Both the position numbers and the translations under genes were made by a program. Positions 14,201-29,089 of a DNA stretch of 64,000 nucleotides are shown in pieces (positions within the stretch are counted from its first letter, which is position 1; each line of letters opens with the position of its first letter). The DNA comes from Taudactylus pleione (Eukaryota > Chordata > Amphibia > Anura > Myobatrachidae): assembly GCA_031769625.1 (NCBI GenBank), contig JAUIMM010001255.1, positions 289,044 to 353,043 on the forward strand, written 5' to 3'. The notes under the pieces are model-generated. The model had not been told where the DNA came from and did no database searches. It saw only the letters and a list, made by a program, of their open reading frames with translations.

Positions 14201-17200
14201 TGTGGGTCTTGGTCTTCAACACATCCAGTGAAATTTTGAGCTGTCTGTGTTTGCTACAAGAGGAGATATCACAAAGAATGCGCTTTTGTTGTTTTCATTG
14301 CTTTCAATGCATTTTGGCCTAAAACGTGCATTTGCTGTTTTCTCTTAAACGCAACATGGGAGAAAAACCATTTCACATCACATTTGTGGGTCTTGGTCTT
14401 CAACACATCCAGTGAAATTTTGAGCTGTCTGTGTTTGCTACAAGAGGAGATATCACAAAGTATGCGCTTTTGTTGTTTCCATTGCTTTCAATGCATTTTG
14501 GCCTAAAACGTGCATTTGCTGTTTTCTCTTAAAAACAACATGGGAGAAAAACCATTTCACATCACATTTGTGGGTCTTGGTCTTCAACACATCCAGTGAA
14601 ATTTTGAGCTGTCTGTGTTTGCTACAAGAGGAGATATCACAAAGTATGCGCTTTTGTTGTTTTCATTGCTTTCAATGCATTTTGGCCTAAAACGAGCATT
14701 TGCTGTTTTCTCTTAAACGCAACATGGGAGAAAAACCATTTCACATCACATTTGTGGGTCTTGGTCTTCAACACATCCAGTGAAATTTTGAGCTGTCTGT
14801 GTTTGCTACAAGAGGAGATATCACAAAGAATGCGCTTTTGTTATTTCTATTGCTTTCAATGCATTTTGGCCTAAAACTTGCATTTGCTGTTTTCTCTTAA
14901 ACGCAGCATGGGAGAAAAACCATTTCACATCACATTTGTGGGTTTTGGTCTTCAACACATCCAGTGAAATTTTGAGCTGTCTGTGTTTGCTACAAGAGGA
15001 GATAACACAAAGTATGCACTTTTGTTGTTTCCATTGCTTTCAATGCATTTTGGCCTAAAACGTTCATTTGCTGTTTTCTCTTAAACGCAACATGGGAGAA
15101 AAACCATTTCACATCACATTTGTGGGTTTTGGTCTTCAACACATCCAGTGAAATTTTGAGCTGTCTGTGTTTGCTACAAGAGGAGATAACACAAAGTATG
15201 CGCTTTTGTGTTTCCATTGCTTTCAATGCATTTTGGCCTAAAACGTGCATTTGCTGTTTTCTCTCAAACGCAACTTGGGAGAAAAACCATTTCACATCAC
15301 ATTTGTGGGTCTTGGTCTTCAACACATCCAGTGAAATTTTGAGCTGTCTGTGTTTGCTACAAGAGGAGATATCACAAAGTATGCGCTTTTGTTGTTTTCA
15401 TTGCTTTCAATGCATTTTGGCCTAAAACGTGCATTTGCTGTTTTCTCTTAAACACAGCATGGGAGAAAAACCATTTCACATCACATTTGTGGGTCTTGGT
15501 CTTCAACACATCCAGTGAAATTTTGAGCTGTCTGTGTTTGCTACAAGAGGAGATATCACAAAGTATGCGCTTTTGTTGTTTTCATTGCTTTCAATGCATT
15601 TTGGCCTAAAACGTGCATTTGCTGTTTTCTCTTAAATGCAACTTGGGAGAAAAACCATTTCACATCACATTTGTGGGTCTTGGTCTTCAACACATCCAGT
15701 GAAATTTTGAGCTGTCTGTGTTTGCTACAAGAGGAGATATCACAAAGTATGCGCTTTTGTTGTTTTCATTGCTTTCAATGCATTTTGGCCTAAAACGTGC
15801 ATTTGCTGTTTTCTCTTAAATGCAACTTGGGAGAAAAACCATTTCACATCACATTTGTGGGTCTTGGTCTTCAACACATCCAGTGAAATTTTGAGCTGTC
15901 TGTGTTTGCTACAAGAGGAGATATCACAAAGTTTGCGCTTTTGTTATTTCCATTGCTTTCAATGCATTTTGGCCTAAAACTTGCATTTGCTGTTTACTCT
16001 TAAACGCAGCATGGGAGAAAAACCATTTCACATCATATTTGTGGGTTTTGGTCTTCAACACATCCAGTGAAATTTTGAGCTGTCTGTGTTTGCTACAAGA
16101 GGAGATATCACAAAGTATGCGCTTTTGTTGTTTCCATTGCTTTCAAAGCATTTTGGCCTAAAACGTGCATTTGCTGTTTTCTCTTAAACGCAGCATGGGA
16201 GAAAAACCATTTCACATCACATTTGTGGGTCTTGGTCTTCAACACATCCAGTGAAATTTTGAGCTGTCTGTGTTTGCTACAAGAGGAGATATCACAAAGT
16301 ATGCGCTTTTGTTGTTTTCATTGCTTTCAATGCATTTTGGCCTAAAACGTACATTTGCTGTTTTCTCTTAAACGCAACATGGGAGAAAAACCATTTCACA
16401 TCACATTTGTGGGTCTTGGTCTTCAACACATCCAGTGAAATTTTGAGCTGTTTGTGTTTGCTACAAGAGGAGATATCACAAAGTTAGCGCTTTTGTTGTT
16501 TTCATTGCTTTCAATGCATTTTGGCATAAAACGAGCATTTGCTGTTTTCTCTTAAACGCAACATGGGAGAAAAACCATTTCATATCACATTTGTGGGTCT
16601 TGGTCTTCAACACATCCAGTGAAATTTTGAGCTGTCTGTGTTTGCTACAAGAGGAGATATCACAAAGTATGCGCTTTTGTTATTTCCATTGCTTTCAATG
16701 CATTTTGGCCTAAAACTTGCATTTGCTGTTTTCTCTTAAACGCAGCATGGGAGAAAAACCATTTCACATCACATTTGTGGGTTTTAGTCTTCAACACATC
16801 CAGTGAAATTTTGAGCCGTCTGTGTTTGCTACAAGAGGAGATAACACAAAGTATGCGCTTTTGTTGTTTCCATTGCTTTCAATGCATTTTGGCCTAAAAC
16901 ATGAATTTGCTGTTTTCTCTTAAACGCAACATGGGAGAAAAACCATTTCACATCACATTTGTGGGTTTTGGTCTTCAACACATCCAGTGAAATTTTGAGC
17001 TGTCTGTGTTTGCTACAAGAGGAGATAACACAAAGTATGCGCTTTTGTGTTTCCATTGCTTTCAATGCATTTTGGCCTAAAACGTGCATTTGCTGTTTTC
17101 TCTCAAACGCAACATGGGAGAAAAACCATTTCACATCACATTTGTGGGTCTTGCTCTTCAACACATCCAGTGAAATTTTGAGCTGTCTGTGTTTGCTACA

Positions 17201-19610
17201 AGAGGAGATATCAGAAAGTATGCCCTTTTGTTATTTCCATTGCTATCAATGCATTTTGGCCTAAAACTTGCATTTGCTGTTTTCTCTTAAACGCAACATG
17301 GGAGAAAAACCATTTCACATCACATTTGTTGGTTTTGGTCTTCAACACATCCAGTGAAATTTTGAGCTGTCTGTGTTTGCTACAAGAGGAGATAACACAA
17401 AGTATGCGCTTTTGTTGTTTCCATTGCTTTCAATGCATTTTGGCCTAAAACGTGCATTTGCTGTTTTCTCTTAAACGCAACATGGGAGAAAAACCATTTC
17501 ACATCACATTTGTGGGTCTTGGTCTTCAACACATCCAGTGAAATTTTGAGCTGTCTGTGTTTGCTACAAGAGGAGATATCACAAAGTATGCGCTTTTGTT
17601 GTTTTCATTGCTTTCAATGCATTTTGGCCTAAAAAGTGCATTTGCTGTTTTCTCTTAAACGCAACATGGGAGAAAAAACATTTCACATCACATTTGTGGG
17701 TCTTGGTCTTCAACACTTCCAGTGAAATTTTGAGCTGTCTGTGTTTGCTACAAGAGGAGATATCACAAAGTATGCGCTTTTGTTGTTTTCATTGCTTTCA
17801 ATGCATTTTGGCCTAAAACGTGCATTTGCTGTTTTCTCTTAAACGCAACTTGGGAGAAAAACCATTTCACATCACATTTGTGGGTCCTGGTCTTCAACAC
17901 ATCCAGTGAAATTTTGAGCTGTCTGTGTTTGCTACAAGAGGAGATATCACAAAGTTAGCGCTTTTGTTGTTTTCATTGCTTTCAATGCATTGTTGCATAA
18001 AACGGGCATTTGCTGTTTTCTCTTAAACGCAACATGGGAGAAAAACCATTTCACATCACATTTGTGGGTCTTGGTCTTCAACACATCCAGTGAAATTTTG
18101 AGCTGTCTGTGTTTGCTACAAGAGGAGATATCACAAAGTATGCGCTTTTGTTGTTTTCATTGCTTTCAATGCATTTTGGCCTAAAACGTGCATTTGCTGT
18201 TTTCTCTTAAACGCAACATGGGAGAAAAACCATTTCACATCACATTTGTGGGTCTTGGTCTTCAACACATCCAGTGAAATTTTGAGCTGTCTGTGTTTGC
18301 TACAAGAGGAGATATCACAAAGTATGCGCTTTTGTTGTTTTCATTGCTTTCAATGCATTTTGGCCTAAAACGTGCATTTGCTGTTTTCTCTTAAACGCAA
18401 CTTGGGAGAAAAACCATTTCACATCACATTTGTGGGTCCTGGTCTTCAACACATCCAGTGAAATTTTGAGCTGTCTGTGTTTGCTACAAGAGGAGATATC
18501 ACAAAGTTAGCGCTTTTGTTGTTTTCATTGCTTTCAATGCATTTTTGCATAAAACGAGCATTTGCTGTTTTCTCTTAAACGCAACATGGGAGAAAAACCA
18601 TTTCACATCACATTTGTGGGTCTTGGTCTTCAACACATCCAGTGAAATTTTGAGCTGTCTGTGTTTGCTACAAGAGGAGATATCACAAAGTATGCGCTTT
18701 TGTTATTTCCATTGCTTTCAATGCATTTTGGCCTAAAACTTGCATTTGCTGTTTTCTCTTAAACGCAGCATGGGAGAAAAACCATTTCACATCAAATTTG
18801 TGGGTTTTAGTCTTCAACACATCCAGTGAAATTTTGAGCTGTCTGTGTTTGCTACAAGAGGAGATAACACAAAGTATGCGCTTTTGTTGTTTCCATTGCT
18901 TTCAATGCATTTTGGCCTAAAACGTGCATTTGCTGTTTTCTCTTAAACGCAACATGGGAGAAAAACCATTTCACATCACATTTGTGGGTTTTGGTCTTCA
19001 ACACATCCAGTGAAATTTTGAGCTGTCTGTGTTTGCTACAAGAGGAGATAACACAAAGTATGCGCTTTTGTGTTTCCATTGCTTTCAATGCATTTTGGCC
19101 TAAAACGTGCATTTGCTGTTTTCTCTCAAACGCAACATGGGAGAAAAACCATTTCACATCACATTTGTGGGTCTTGCTCTTCAACACATCCAGTGAAATT
19201 TTGAGCTGTCTGTGTTTGCTACAAGAGGAGATATCAGAAAGTATGCGCTTTTGTTATTTCCATTGCTTTCAATGCATTTTGGCCTAAAACTTGCATTTGC
19301 TGTTTTCTCTTAAACGCAACATGGGAGAAAAACCATTTCACATCACATTTGTTGGTTTTGGTCTTCAACACATCCAGTGAAATTTTGAGCTGTCTGTGTT
19401 TGCTACAAGAGGAGATAACACAAAGTATGCGCTTTTGTTGTTTCCATTGCTTTCAATGCATTTTGGCCTAAAACGTGCATTTGCTGTTTTCTCTTAAACG
19501 CAACATGGGAGAAAAACCATTTCACATCACATTTGTGGGTTTTGGTCTTCAACACATCCAGTGAAATTTTGAGCTGTCTGTGTTTGCTACAAGAGGAGAT
19601 ATCACAAAGT
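11275..19610. repeat. 8,275-bp higher-order repeat, unit B (45 monomers)
   Basis: Second tandem copy of the 45-monomer unit, directly abutting unit A. The match to unit A ends near 19.61 kb, where this copy reads TATGCCC and unit A reads TATGCGC. Its last part is in turn shared with later segments at offsets of 6,435 bp (about 16.4-18.2 kb against 22.8-24.6 kb) and 6,986 bp (about 18.2 kb onward), so several rounds of unequal exchange overlap here. Confidence 0.86.
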
Positions 19611-22600
19611 ATGCCCTTTTGTTATTTCCATTGCTTTCAATGCATTTTGGCCTAAAATGTGCATTTGCTGTTTTCTCTTAAACGCAACATGGGAGAAAAA
19701 CAATTTCACATCACATTTGTGGGTCTTGGTCTTCAACACATCCAGTGAAATTTTGAGCTGTCTGTGTTTGCTACAAGAGGAGATAACACAAAGTATGCGC
19801 TTTTGTGTTTCCATTGCTTTCAATGCATTTTGGCCTAAAACGTGCATTTGCTTTTTTCTCTTAAACGCAACATGGGAGAAAAACCATTTCACATCACATT
19901 TGTGGGTCTTGGTCTTCAACACATCCAGTGAAATTTTGAGCTGTCTGTGTTTGCTACAAGAGGAGATATCACAAAGTATGCGCTTTTGTTGATTTCATTG
20001 CTGTCAATGCATTTTTGCCTAAAACGAGCATTTGCTGTTTTCTCTTAAACGCAACATGGGAGAAAAACCATTTCACATCACATTTGTGGGTTTTGGTCTT
20101 CAACACATCCAGTGAAATTTTGAGCTGTCTGTGTTTGCTACAAGAGGAGATATCACAAAGTATGCGCTTTTGTTGATTTCATTGCTTTCAATGCATTTTG
20201 GCCTAAAACGAGCATTTGCTGTTTTCTCTTAAACGCAACATGGGAGAAAAACCATTTCACATCACATTTGTGGGTCTTGGTCATCAACACATCCAGTGAA
20301 ATTTTGAGCTGTCTGTGTTTGCTACAAGAGGAGATATCACAAAGTATGCCCTTTTGTTATTTCCATTGCTTTCAATGCATTTTGGCCTAAAATGTGCATT
20401 TGCTGTTTTCTCTTAAACGCAACATGGGAGAAAAACAATTTCACATCACATTTGTGGGTCTTGGTCTTCAACACATCCAGTGAAATTTTGAGCTGTCTGT
20501 GTTTGCTACAAGAGGAGATAACACAAAGTATGCGCTTTTGTGTTTCCATTGCTTTCAATGCATTTTGGCCTAAAACGTGCATTTGCTTTTTTCTCTTAAA
20601 CGCAACATGGGAGAAAAACCATTTCACATCACATTTGTGGGTCTTGGTCTTCAACACATCCAGTGAAATTTTGAGCTGTCTGTGTTTGCTACAAGAGGAG
20701 ATATCACAAAGTATGCGCTTTTGTTGATTTCATTGCTGTCAATGCATTTTTGCCTAAAACGAGCATTTGCTGTTTTCTCTTAAACGCAACATGGGAGAAA
20801 AACCATTTCACATCACATTTGTGGGTCTTGGTCTTCAACACATCCAGTGAAATTTTGAGCTGTCTGTGTTTGCTACAAGAGGAGATATCACAAAGTATGC
20901 GCTTTTGTTGATTTCATTGCTTTCAATGCATTTTGGCCTAAAACGAGCATTTGCTGTTTTCTCTTAAACGCAACATGGGAGAAAAACCATTTCACATCAC
21001 ATTTGTGGGTCTTGGTCATCAACACATCCAGTGAAATTTTGAGCTGTCTGTGTTTGCTACAAGAGGAGATATCACAAAGAATGCGCTTTTGTTGTTTCCA
21101 TTGCTTTCAATGCATTTTGGCCTAAAACGTGCATTTGCTGTTTTCTCTTAAATGCAACATGGGAGAAAAACCATTTCACATCACATTTGTGGGTTTTGGT
21201 CTTCAACACATCCAGTGAAATTTTGAGCTGTCTGTGTTTGCTACAAGAGGAGATAACACAAAGTATGCGCTTTTGTTGTTTCCATTGCTTTCAATGCATT
21301 TTGGCCTAAAACGTGCATTTGCTGTTTTCTCTTAAACGCAACATGGGAGAAAAACCATTTCACATCACATTTGTGGGTCTTGGTCTTCAACACATCCAGT
21401 GAAATTTTGAGCTGTCTGTGTTTGCTACAAGAGGAGATATCACAAAGTATGCGCTTTTGTTGATTTCATTGCTTTCAATGCATTTTTGCCTAAAACGAGC
21501 ATTTGCTGTTTTCTCTTAAACGCAACATGGGAGAAAAACCATTTCACATCACATTTGTGGGTCTTGGTCTTCAACACATCCAGTGAAATTTTGAGCTGTC
21601 TGTGTTTGCTACAAGAGGAGATATCACAAAGTATGCGCTTTTGTTGATTTCATTGCTTTCAATGCATTTTGGCCTAAAACGAGCATTTGCTGTTTTCTCT
21701 TAAACGCAACATGGGAGAAAAACCATTTCACATCACATTTGTGGGTTTTGGTCTTCAACACATCCAGTGAAATTTTGAGCTGTCTGTGTTTGCTACAAGA
21801 GGAGATAACACAAAGTATGCGCTTTTGTTGTTTCCATTGCTTTCAATGCATTTTGGCCTAAAACGTGCATTTGCTGTTTTCTCTTAAACGCAACATGGGA
21901 GAAAAACCATTTCACATCACATTTGTGGGTCTTGGTCTTCAACACATCCAGTGAAATTTTGAGCTGTCTGTGTTTGCTACAAGAGGAGATATCACAAAGT
22001 ATGCGCTTTTGTTGATTTCATTGCTTTCAATGCATTTTTGCCTAAAACGAGCATTTGCTGTTTTCTCTTAAACGCAACATGGGAGAAAAACCATTTCACA
22101 TCACATTTGTGGGTTTTGGTCTTCAACACATCCAGTGAAATTTTGAGCTGTCTGTGTTTGCTACAAGAGGAGATAACACAAAGTATGCGCTTTTGTGTTT
22201 CCATTGCTTTCAATGCATTTTGGCCTAAAACGTGCATTTGCTTTTTTCTCTTAAACGCAACATGGGAGAAAAACCATTTCACATCACATTTGTGGGTCTT
22301 GGTCTTCAACACATCCAGTGAAATTTTGAGCTGTCTGTGTTTGCTACAAGAGGAGATATCACAAAGAATGCGCTTTTGTTGTTTCCATTGCTTTCAATGC
22401 ATTTTGGCCTAAAACGTGCATTTGCTGTTTTCTCTTAAACGCAACATGGGAGAAAAACCATTTCACATCACATTTGTGGGTTTTGGTCTTCAACACATCC
22501 AGTGAAATTTTGAGCTGTCTGTGTTTGCTACAAGAGGAGATATCACAAAGTATGCGCTTTTGTTGTTTTCATTGCTTTCAATGCATTTTGGCCTAAAACG

Positions 22601-25600
22601 TACATTTGCTGTTTTCTCTTAAACGCAACATGGGAGAAAAACCATTTCACATCACATTTGTGGGTCTTGGTCTTCAACACATCCAGTGAAATTTTGAGCT
22701 GTCTGTGTTTGCTACAAGAGGAGATATCACAAAGTATGCGCTTTTGTTGTTTTCATTGCTTTCAATGCATTTTGGCCTAAAACGTGCATTTGCTGTTTTC
22801 TCTTAAACGCAACTTGGGAGAAAAACCATTTCACATCACATTTGTGGGTCTTGGTCTTCAACACATCCAGTGAAATTTTGAGCTGTTTGTGTTTGCTACA
22901 AGAGGAGATATCACAAAGTTAGCGCTTTTGTTGTTTTCATTGCTTTCAATGCATTTTGGCATAAAACGAGCATTTGCTGTTTTCTCTTAAACGCAACATG
23001 GGAGAAAAACCATTTCACATCACATTTGTGGGTCTTGGTCTTCAACACATCCAGTGAAATTTTGAGCTGTCTGTGTTTGCTACAAGAGGAGATATCACAA
23101 AGTATGCGCTTTTGTTATTTCCATTGCTTTCAATGCATTTTGGCCTAAAACTTGCATTTGCTGTTTTCTCTTAAACGCAGCATGGGAGAAAAACCATTTC
23201 ACATCACATTTGTGGGTTTTAGTCTTCAACACATCCAGTGAAATTTTGAGCCGTCTGTGTTTGCTACAAGAGGAGATAACACAAAGTATGCGCTTTTGTT
23301 GTTTCCATTGCTTTCAATGCATTTTGGCCTAAAACATGAATTTGCTGTTTTCTCTTAAATGCAACATGGGAGAAAAACCATTTCACATCACATTTGTGGG
23401 TTTTGGTCTTCAACACATCCAGTGAAATTTTGAGCTGTCTGTGTTTGCTACAAGAGGAGATAACACAAAGTATGCGCTTTTGTGTTTCCATTGCTTTCAA
23501 TGCATTTTGGCCTAAAACGTGCATTTGCTGTTTTCTCTCAAACGCAACATGGGAGAAAAACCATTTCACATCACATTTGTGGGTCTTGCTCTTCAACACA
23601 TCCAGTGAAATTTTGAGCTGTCTGTGTTTGCTACAAGAGGAGATATCAGAAAGTATGCCCTTTTGTTATTTCCATTGCTTTCAATGCATTTTGGCCTAAA
23701 ACTTGCATTTGCTGTTTTCTCTTAAACGCAACATGGGAGAAAAACCATTTCACATCACATTTGTTGGTTTTGGTCTTCAACACATCCAGTGAAATTTTGA
23801 GCTGTCTGTGTTTGCTACAAGAGGAGATAACACAAAGTATGCGCTTTTGTTGTTTCCATTGCTTTCAATGCATTTTGGCCTAAAACGTGCATTTGCTGTT
23901 TTCTCTTAAACGCAACATGGGAGAAAAACCATTTCACATCACATTTGTGGGTCTTGGTCTTCAACACATCCAGTGAAATTTTGAGCTGTCTGTGTTTGCT
24001 ACAAGAGGAGATATCACAAAGTATGCGCTTTTGTTGTTTTCATTGCTTTCAATGCATTTTGGCCTAAAAAGTGCATTTGCTGTTTTCTCTTAAACGCAAC
24101 ATGGGAGAAAAAACATTTCACATCACATTTGTGGGTCTTGGTCTTCAACACTTCCAGTGAAATTTTGAGCTGTCTGTGTTTGCTACAAGAGGAGATATCA
24201 CAAAGTATGCGCTTTTGTTGTTTTCATTGCTTTCAATGCATTTTGGCCTAAAACGTGCATTTGCTGTTTTCTCTTAAACGCAACTTGGGAGAAAAACCAT
24301 TTCACATCACATTTGTGGGTCCTGGTCTTCAACACATCCAGTGAAATTTTGAGCTGTCTGTGTTTGCTACAAGAGGAGATATCACAAAGTTAGCGCTTTT
24401 GTTGTTTTCATTGCTTTCAATGCATTGTTGCATAAAACGGGCATTTGCTGTTTTCTCTTAAACTCAACATGGGAGAAAAACCATTTCACATCACATTTGT
24501 GGGTCTTGGTCTTCAACACATCCAGTGAAATTTTGAGCTGTCTGTGTTTGCTACAAGAGGAGATATCACAAAGTATGCGCTTTTGTTATTTCCATTGCTT
24601 TCAATGCATTTTGGCCTAAAACTTGCATTTGCTGTTTTCTCTTAAACGCAGCATGGGAGAAAAACCATTTCACATCAAATTTGTGGGTTTTAGTCTTCAA
24701 CACATCCAGTGAAATTTTGAGCTGTCTGTGTTTGCTACAAGAGGAGATAACACAAAGTATGCGCTTTTGTTGTTTCCATTGCTTTCAATGCATTTTGGCC
24801 TAAAACGTGCATTTGCTGTTTTCTCTTAAACGCAACATGGGAGAAAAACCATTTCACATCACATTTGTGGGTTTTGGTCTTCAACACATCCAGTGAAATT
24901 TTGAGCTGTCTGTGTTTGCTACAAGAGGAGATAACACAAAGTATGCGCTTTTGTGTTTCCATTGCTTTCAATGCATTTTGGCCTAAAACGTGCATTTGCT
25001 GTTTTCTCTTAAACGCAACATGGGAGAAAAACCATTTCACATCACATTTGTGGGTCTTGGTCTTCAACACATCCAGTGAAATTTTGAGCTGTCTGTGTTT
25101 GCTACAAGAGGAGATATCACAAAGTATGCGCTTTTGTTGTTTTCATTGCTTTCAATGCATTTTGGCCTAAAACGTGCATTTGCTGTTTTCTCTTAAACGC
25201 AACATGGGAGAAAAACCATTTCACATCACATTTGTGGGTCTTGGTCTTCAACACATCCAGTGAAATTTTGAGCTGTCTGTGTTTGCTACAAGAGGAGATA
25301 TCACAAAGTATGCGCTTTTGTTGTTTTCATTGCTTTCAATGCATTTTGGCCTAAAACGTGCATTTGCTGTTTTCTCTTAAACGCAACTTGGGAGAAAAAC
25401 CATTTCACATCACATTTGTGGGTCCTGGTCTTCAACACATCCAGTGAAATTTTGAGCTGTCTGTGTTTGCTACAAGAGGAGATATCACAAAGTTAGCGCT
25501 TTTGTTGTTTTCATTGCTTTCAATGCATTTTTGCATAAAACGAGCATTTGCTGTTTTCTCTTAAACGCAACATGGGAGAAAAACCATTTCACATCACATT

Positions 25601-28600
25601 TGTGGGTCTTGGTCTTCAACACATCCAGTGAAATTTTGAGCTGTCTGTGTTTGCTACAAGAGGAGATATCACAAAGTATGCGCTTTTGTTATTTCCATTG
25701 CTTTCAATGCATTTTGGCCTAAAACTTGCATTTGCTGTTTTCTCTTAAACGCAGCATGGGAGAAAAACCATTTCACATCAAATTTGTGGGTTTTAGTCTT
25801 CAACACATCCAGTGAAATTTTGAGCTGTCTGTGTTTGCTACAAGAGGAGATAACACAAAGTATGCGCTTTTGTTGTTTCCATTGCTTTCAATGCATTTTG
25901 GCCTAAAACGTGCATTTGCTGTTTTCTCTTAAACGCAACATGGGAGAAAAACCATTTCACATCACATTTGTGGGTTTTGGTCTTCAACACATCCAGTGAA
26001 ATTTTGAGCTGTCTGTGTTTGCTACAAGAGGAGATAACACAAAGTATGCGCTTTTGTGTTTCCATTGCTTTCAATGCATTTTGGCCTAAAACGTGCATTT
26101 GCTGTTTTCTCTCAAACGCAACATGGGAGAAAAACCATTTCACATCACATTTGTGGGTCTTGCTCTTCAACACATCCAGTGAAATTTTGAGCTGTCTGTG
26201 TTTGCTACAAGAGGAGATATCAGAAAGTATGCGCTTTTGTTATTTCCATTGCTTTCAATGCATTTTGGCCTAAAACTTGCATTTGCTGTTTTCTCTTAAA
26301 CGCAACATGGGAGAAAAACCATTTCACATCACATTTGTTGGTTTTGGTCTTCAACACATCCAGTGAAATTTTGAGCTGTCTGTGTTTGCTACAAGAGGAG
26401 ATAACACAAAGTATGCGCTTTTGTTGTTTCCATTGCTTTCAATGCATTTTGGCCTAAAACGTGCATTTGCTGTTTTCTCTTAAACGCAACATGGGAGAAA
26501 AACCATTTCACATCACATTTGTGGGTTTTGGTCTTCAACACATCCAGTGAAATTTTGAGCTGTCTGTGTTTGCTACAAGAGGAGATATCACAAAGTATGC
26601 CCTTTTGTTATTTCCATTGCTTTCAATGCATTTTGGCCTAAAATGTGCATTTGCTGTTTTCTCTTAAACGCAACATGGGAGAAAAACAATTTCACATCAC
26701 ATTTGTGGGTCTTGGTCTTCAACACATCCAGTGAAATTTTGAGCTGTCTGTGTTTGCTACAAGAGGAGATAACACAAAGTATGCGCTTTTGTGTTTCCAT
26801 TGCTTTCAATGCATTTTGGCCTAAAACGTGCATTTGCTTTTTTCTCTTAAACGCAACATGGGAGAAAAACCATTTCACATCACATTTGTGGGTCTTGGTC
26901 TTCAACACATCCAGTGAAATTTTGAGCTGTCTGTGTTTGCTACAAGAGGAGATATCACAAAGTATGCGCTTTTGTTGATTTCATTGCTGTCAATGCATTT
27001 TTGCCTAAAACGAGCATTTGCTGTTTTCTCTTAAACGCAACATGGGAGAAAAACCATTTCACATCACATTTGTGGGTCTTGGTCTTCAACACATCCAGTG
27101 AAATTTTGAGCTGTCTGTGTTTGCTACAAGAGGAGATATCACAAAGTATGCGCTTTTGTTGATTTCATTGCTTTCAATGCATTTTGGCCTAAAACGAGCA
27201 TTTGCTGTTTTCTCTTAAACGCAACATGGGAGAAAAACCATTTCACATCACATTTGTGGGTCTTGGTCATCAACACATCCAGTGAAATTTTGAGCTGTCT
27301 GTGTTTGCTACAAGAGGAGATATCACAAAGAATGCGCTTTTGTTGTTTCCATTGCTTTCAATGCATTTTGGCCTAAAACGTGCATTTGCTGTTTTCTCTT
27401 AAATGCAACATGGGAGAAAAACCATTTCACATCACATTTGTGGGTTTTGGTCTTCAACACATCCAGTGAAATTTTGAGCTGTCTGTGTTTGCTACAAGAG
27501 GAGATAACACAAAGTATGCGCTTTTGTTGTTTCCATTGCTTTCAATGCATTTTGGCCTAAAACGTGCATTTGCTGTTTTCTCTTAAACGCAACATGGGAG
27601 AAAAACCATTTCACATCACATTTGTGGGTCTTGGTCTTCAACACATCCAGTGAAATTTTGAGCTGTCTGTGTTTGCTACAAGAGGAGATATCACAAAGTA
27701 TGCGCTTTTGTTGATTTCATTGCTTTCAATGCATTTTTGCCTAAAACGAGCATTTGCTGTTTTCTCTTAAACGCAACATGGGAGAAAAACCATTTCACAT
27801 CACATTTGTGGGTCTTGGTCTTCAACACATCCAGTGAAATTTTGAGCTGTCTGTGTTTGCTACAAGAGGAGATATCACAAAGTATGCGCTTTTGTTGATT
27901 TCATTGCTTTCAATGCATTTTGGCCTAAAACGAGCATTTGCTGTTTTCTCTTAAACGCAACATGGGAGAAAAACCATTTCACATCACATTTGTGGGTTTT
28001 GGTCTTCAACACATCCAGTGAAATTTTGAGCTGTCTGTGTTTGCTACAAGAGGAGATAACACAAAGTATGCGCTTTTGTTGTTTCCATTGCTTTCAATGC
28101 ATTTTGGCCTAAAACGTGCATTTGCTGTTTTCTCTTAAACGCAACATGGGAGAAAAACCATTTCACATCACATTTGTGGGTCTTGGTCTTCAACACATCC
28201 AGTGAAATTTTGAGCTGTCTGTGTTTGCTACAAGAGGAGATATCACAAAGTATGCGCTTTTGTTGATTTCATTGCTTTCAATGCATTTTTGCCTAAAACG
28301 AGCATTTGCTGTTTTCTCTTAAACGCAACATGGGAGAAAAACCATTTCACATCACATTTGTGGGTTTTGGTCTTCAACACATCCAGTGAAATTTTGAGCT
28401 GTCTGTGTTTGCTACAAGAGGAGATAACACAAAGTATGCGCTTTTGTGTTTCCATTGCTTTCAATGCATTTTGGCCTAAAACGTGCATTTGCTTTTTTCT
28501 CTTAAACGCAACATGGGAGAAAAACCATTTCACATCACATTTGTGGGTCTTGGTCTTCAACACATCCAGTGAAATTTTGAGCTGTCTGTGTTTGCTACAA

Positions 28601-28700
28601 GAGGAGATATCACAAAGAATGCGCTTTTGTTGTTTCCATTGCTTTCAATGCATTTTGGCCTAAAACGTGCATTTGCTGTTTTCTCTTAAACGCAACATGG
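18200..28700. repeat. Overlapping 6,986/6,251-bp satellite duplications
   Basis: Variant patterns at about 18.2-20.3 kb reappear at 25.2-27.3 kb, offset 6,986 (38 x 184 minus 6). Those at about 20.3-22.4 kb reappear at 26.6-28.7 kb, offset 6,251. The offsets differ by 735 bp because one 4-monomer block is doubled in the first copy only. Markers include AATGTGCATTTGC, GGTCATCAACAC, CTGTCAATGC and the pairing of TATGCCC with an ACAATTTCAC monomer. Edges are approximate. Confidence 0.8.
19602..21071. repeat. 735-bp 4-monomer tandem duplication
   Basis: A 4-monomer block beginning near 19602 is repeated immediately at 20337, a spacing of 735 bp (4 x 184 minus 1). Each copy carries the same run of variants: TATGCCC, AATGTGCA, AACAATTTC, the 183-bp GTGTTTCC monomer, CTGTCAATGC and, at the end, GGTCATCAAC. 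One difference is visible: GGGTTTTGG near 20090 against GGGTCTTGG near 20825. The paralogous segment at 26588-27322 has only one copy. Confidence 0.85.
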
Positions 28701-29089
28701 GAGAAAAACCATTTCACATCACATTTGTGGGTTTTGGTCTTCAACACATCCAGTGAAATTTTGAGCTGTCTGTGTTTGCTACAAGAGGAGATAACACAAA
28801 GTATGCGCTTTTGTTGTTTCCATTGCTTTCAATGCATTTTGGCCTAAAATGTGCATTTGCTGTTTTCTCTTAAACGCAACATGGGAGAAAAACCATTTCA
28901 CATCACATTTGTGGGTCTTGGTCTTCAACACATCCAGTGAAATTTTGAGCTGTCTGTGTTTGCTACAAGAGGAGATATCACAAAGTATGCGCTTTTGTTG
29001 ATTTCATTGCTTTCAATGCATTTTTGCCTAAAACGAGCATTTGCTGTTTTCTCTTAAACGCAACATGGGAGAAAAACCATTTCACATCA

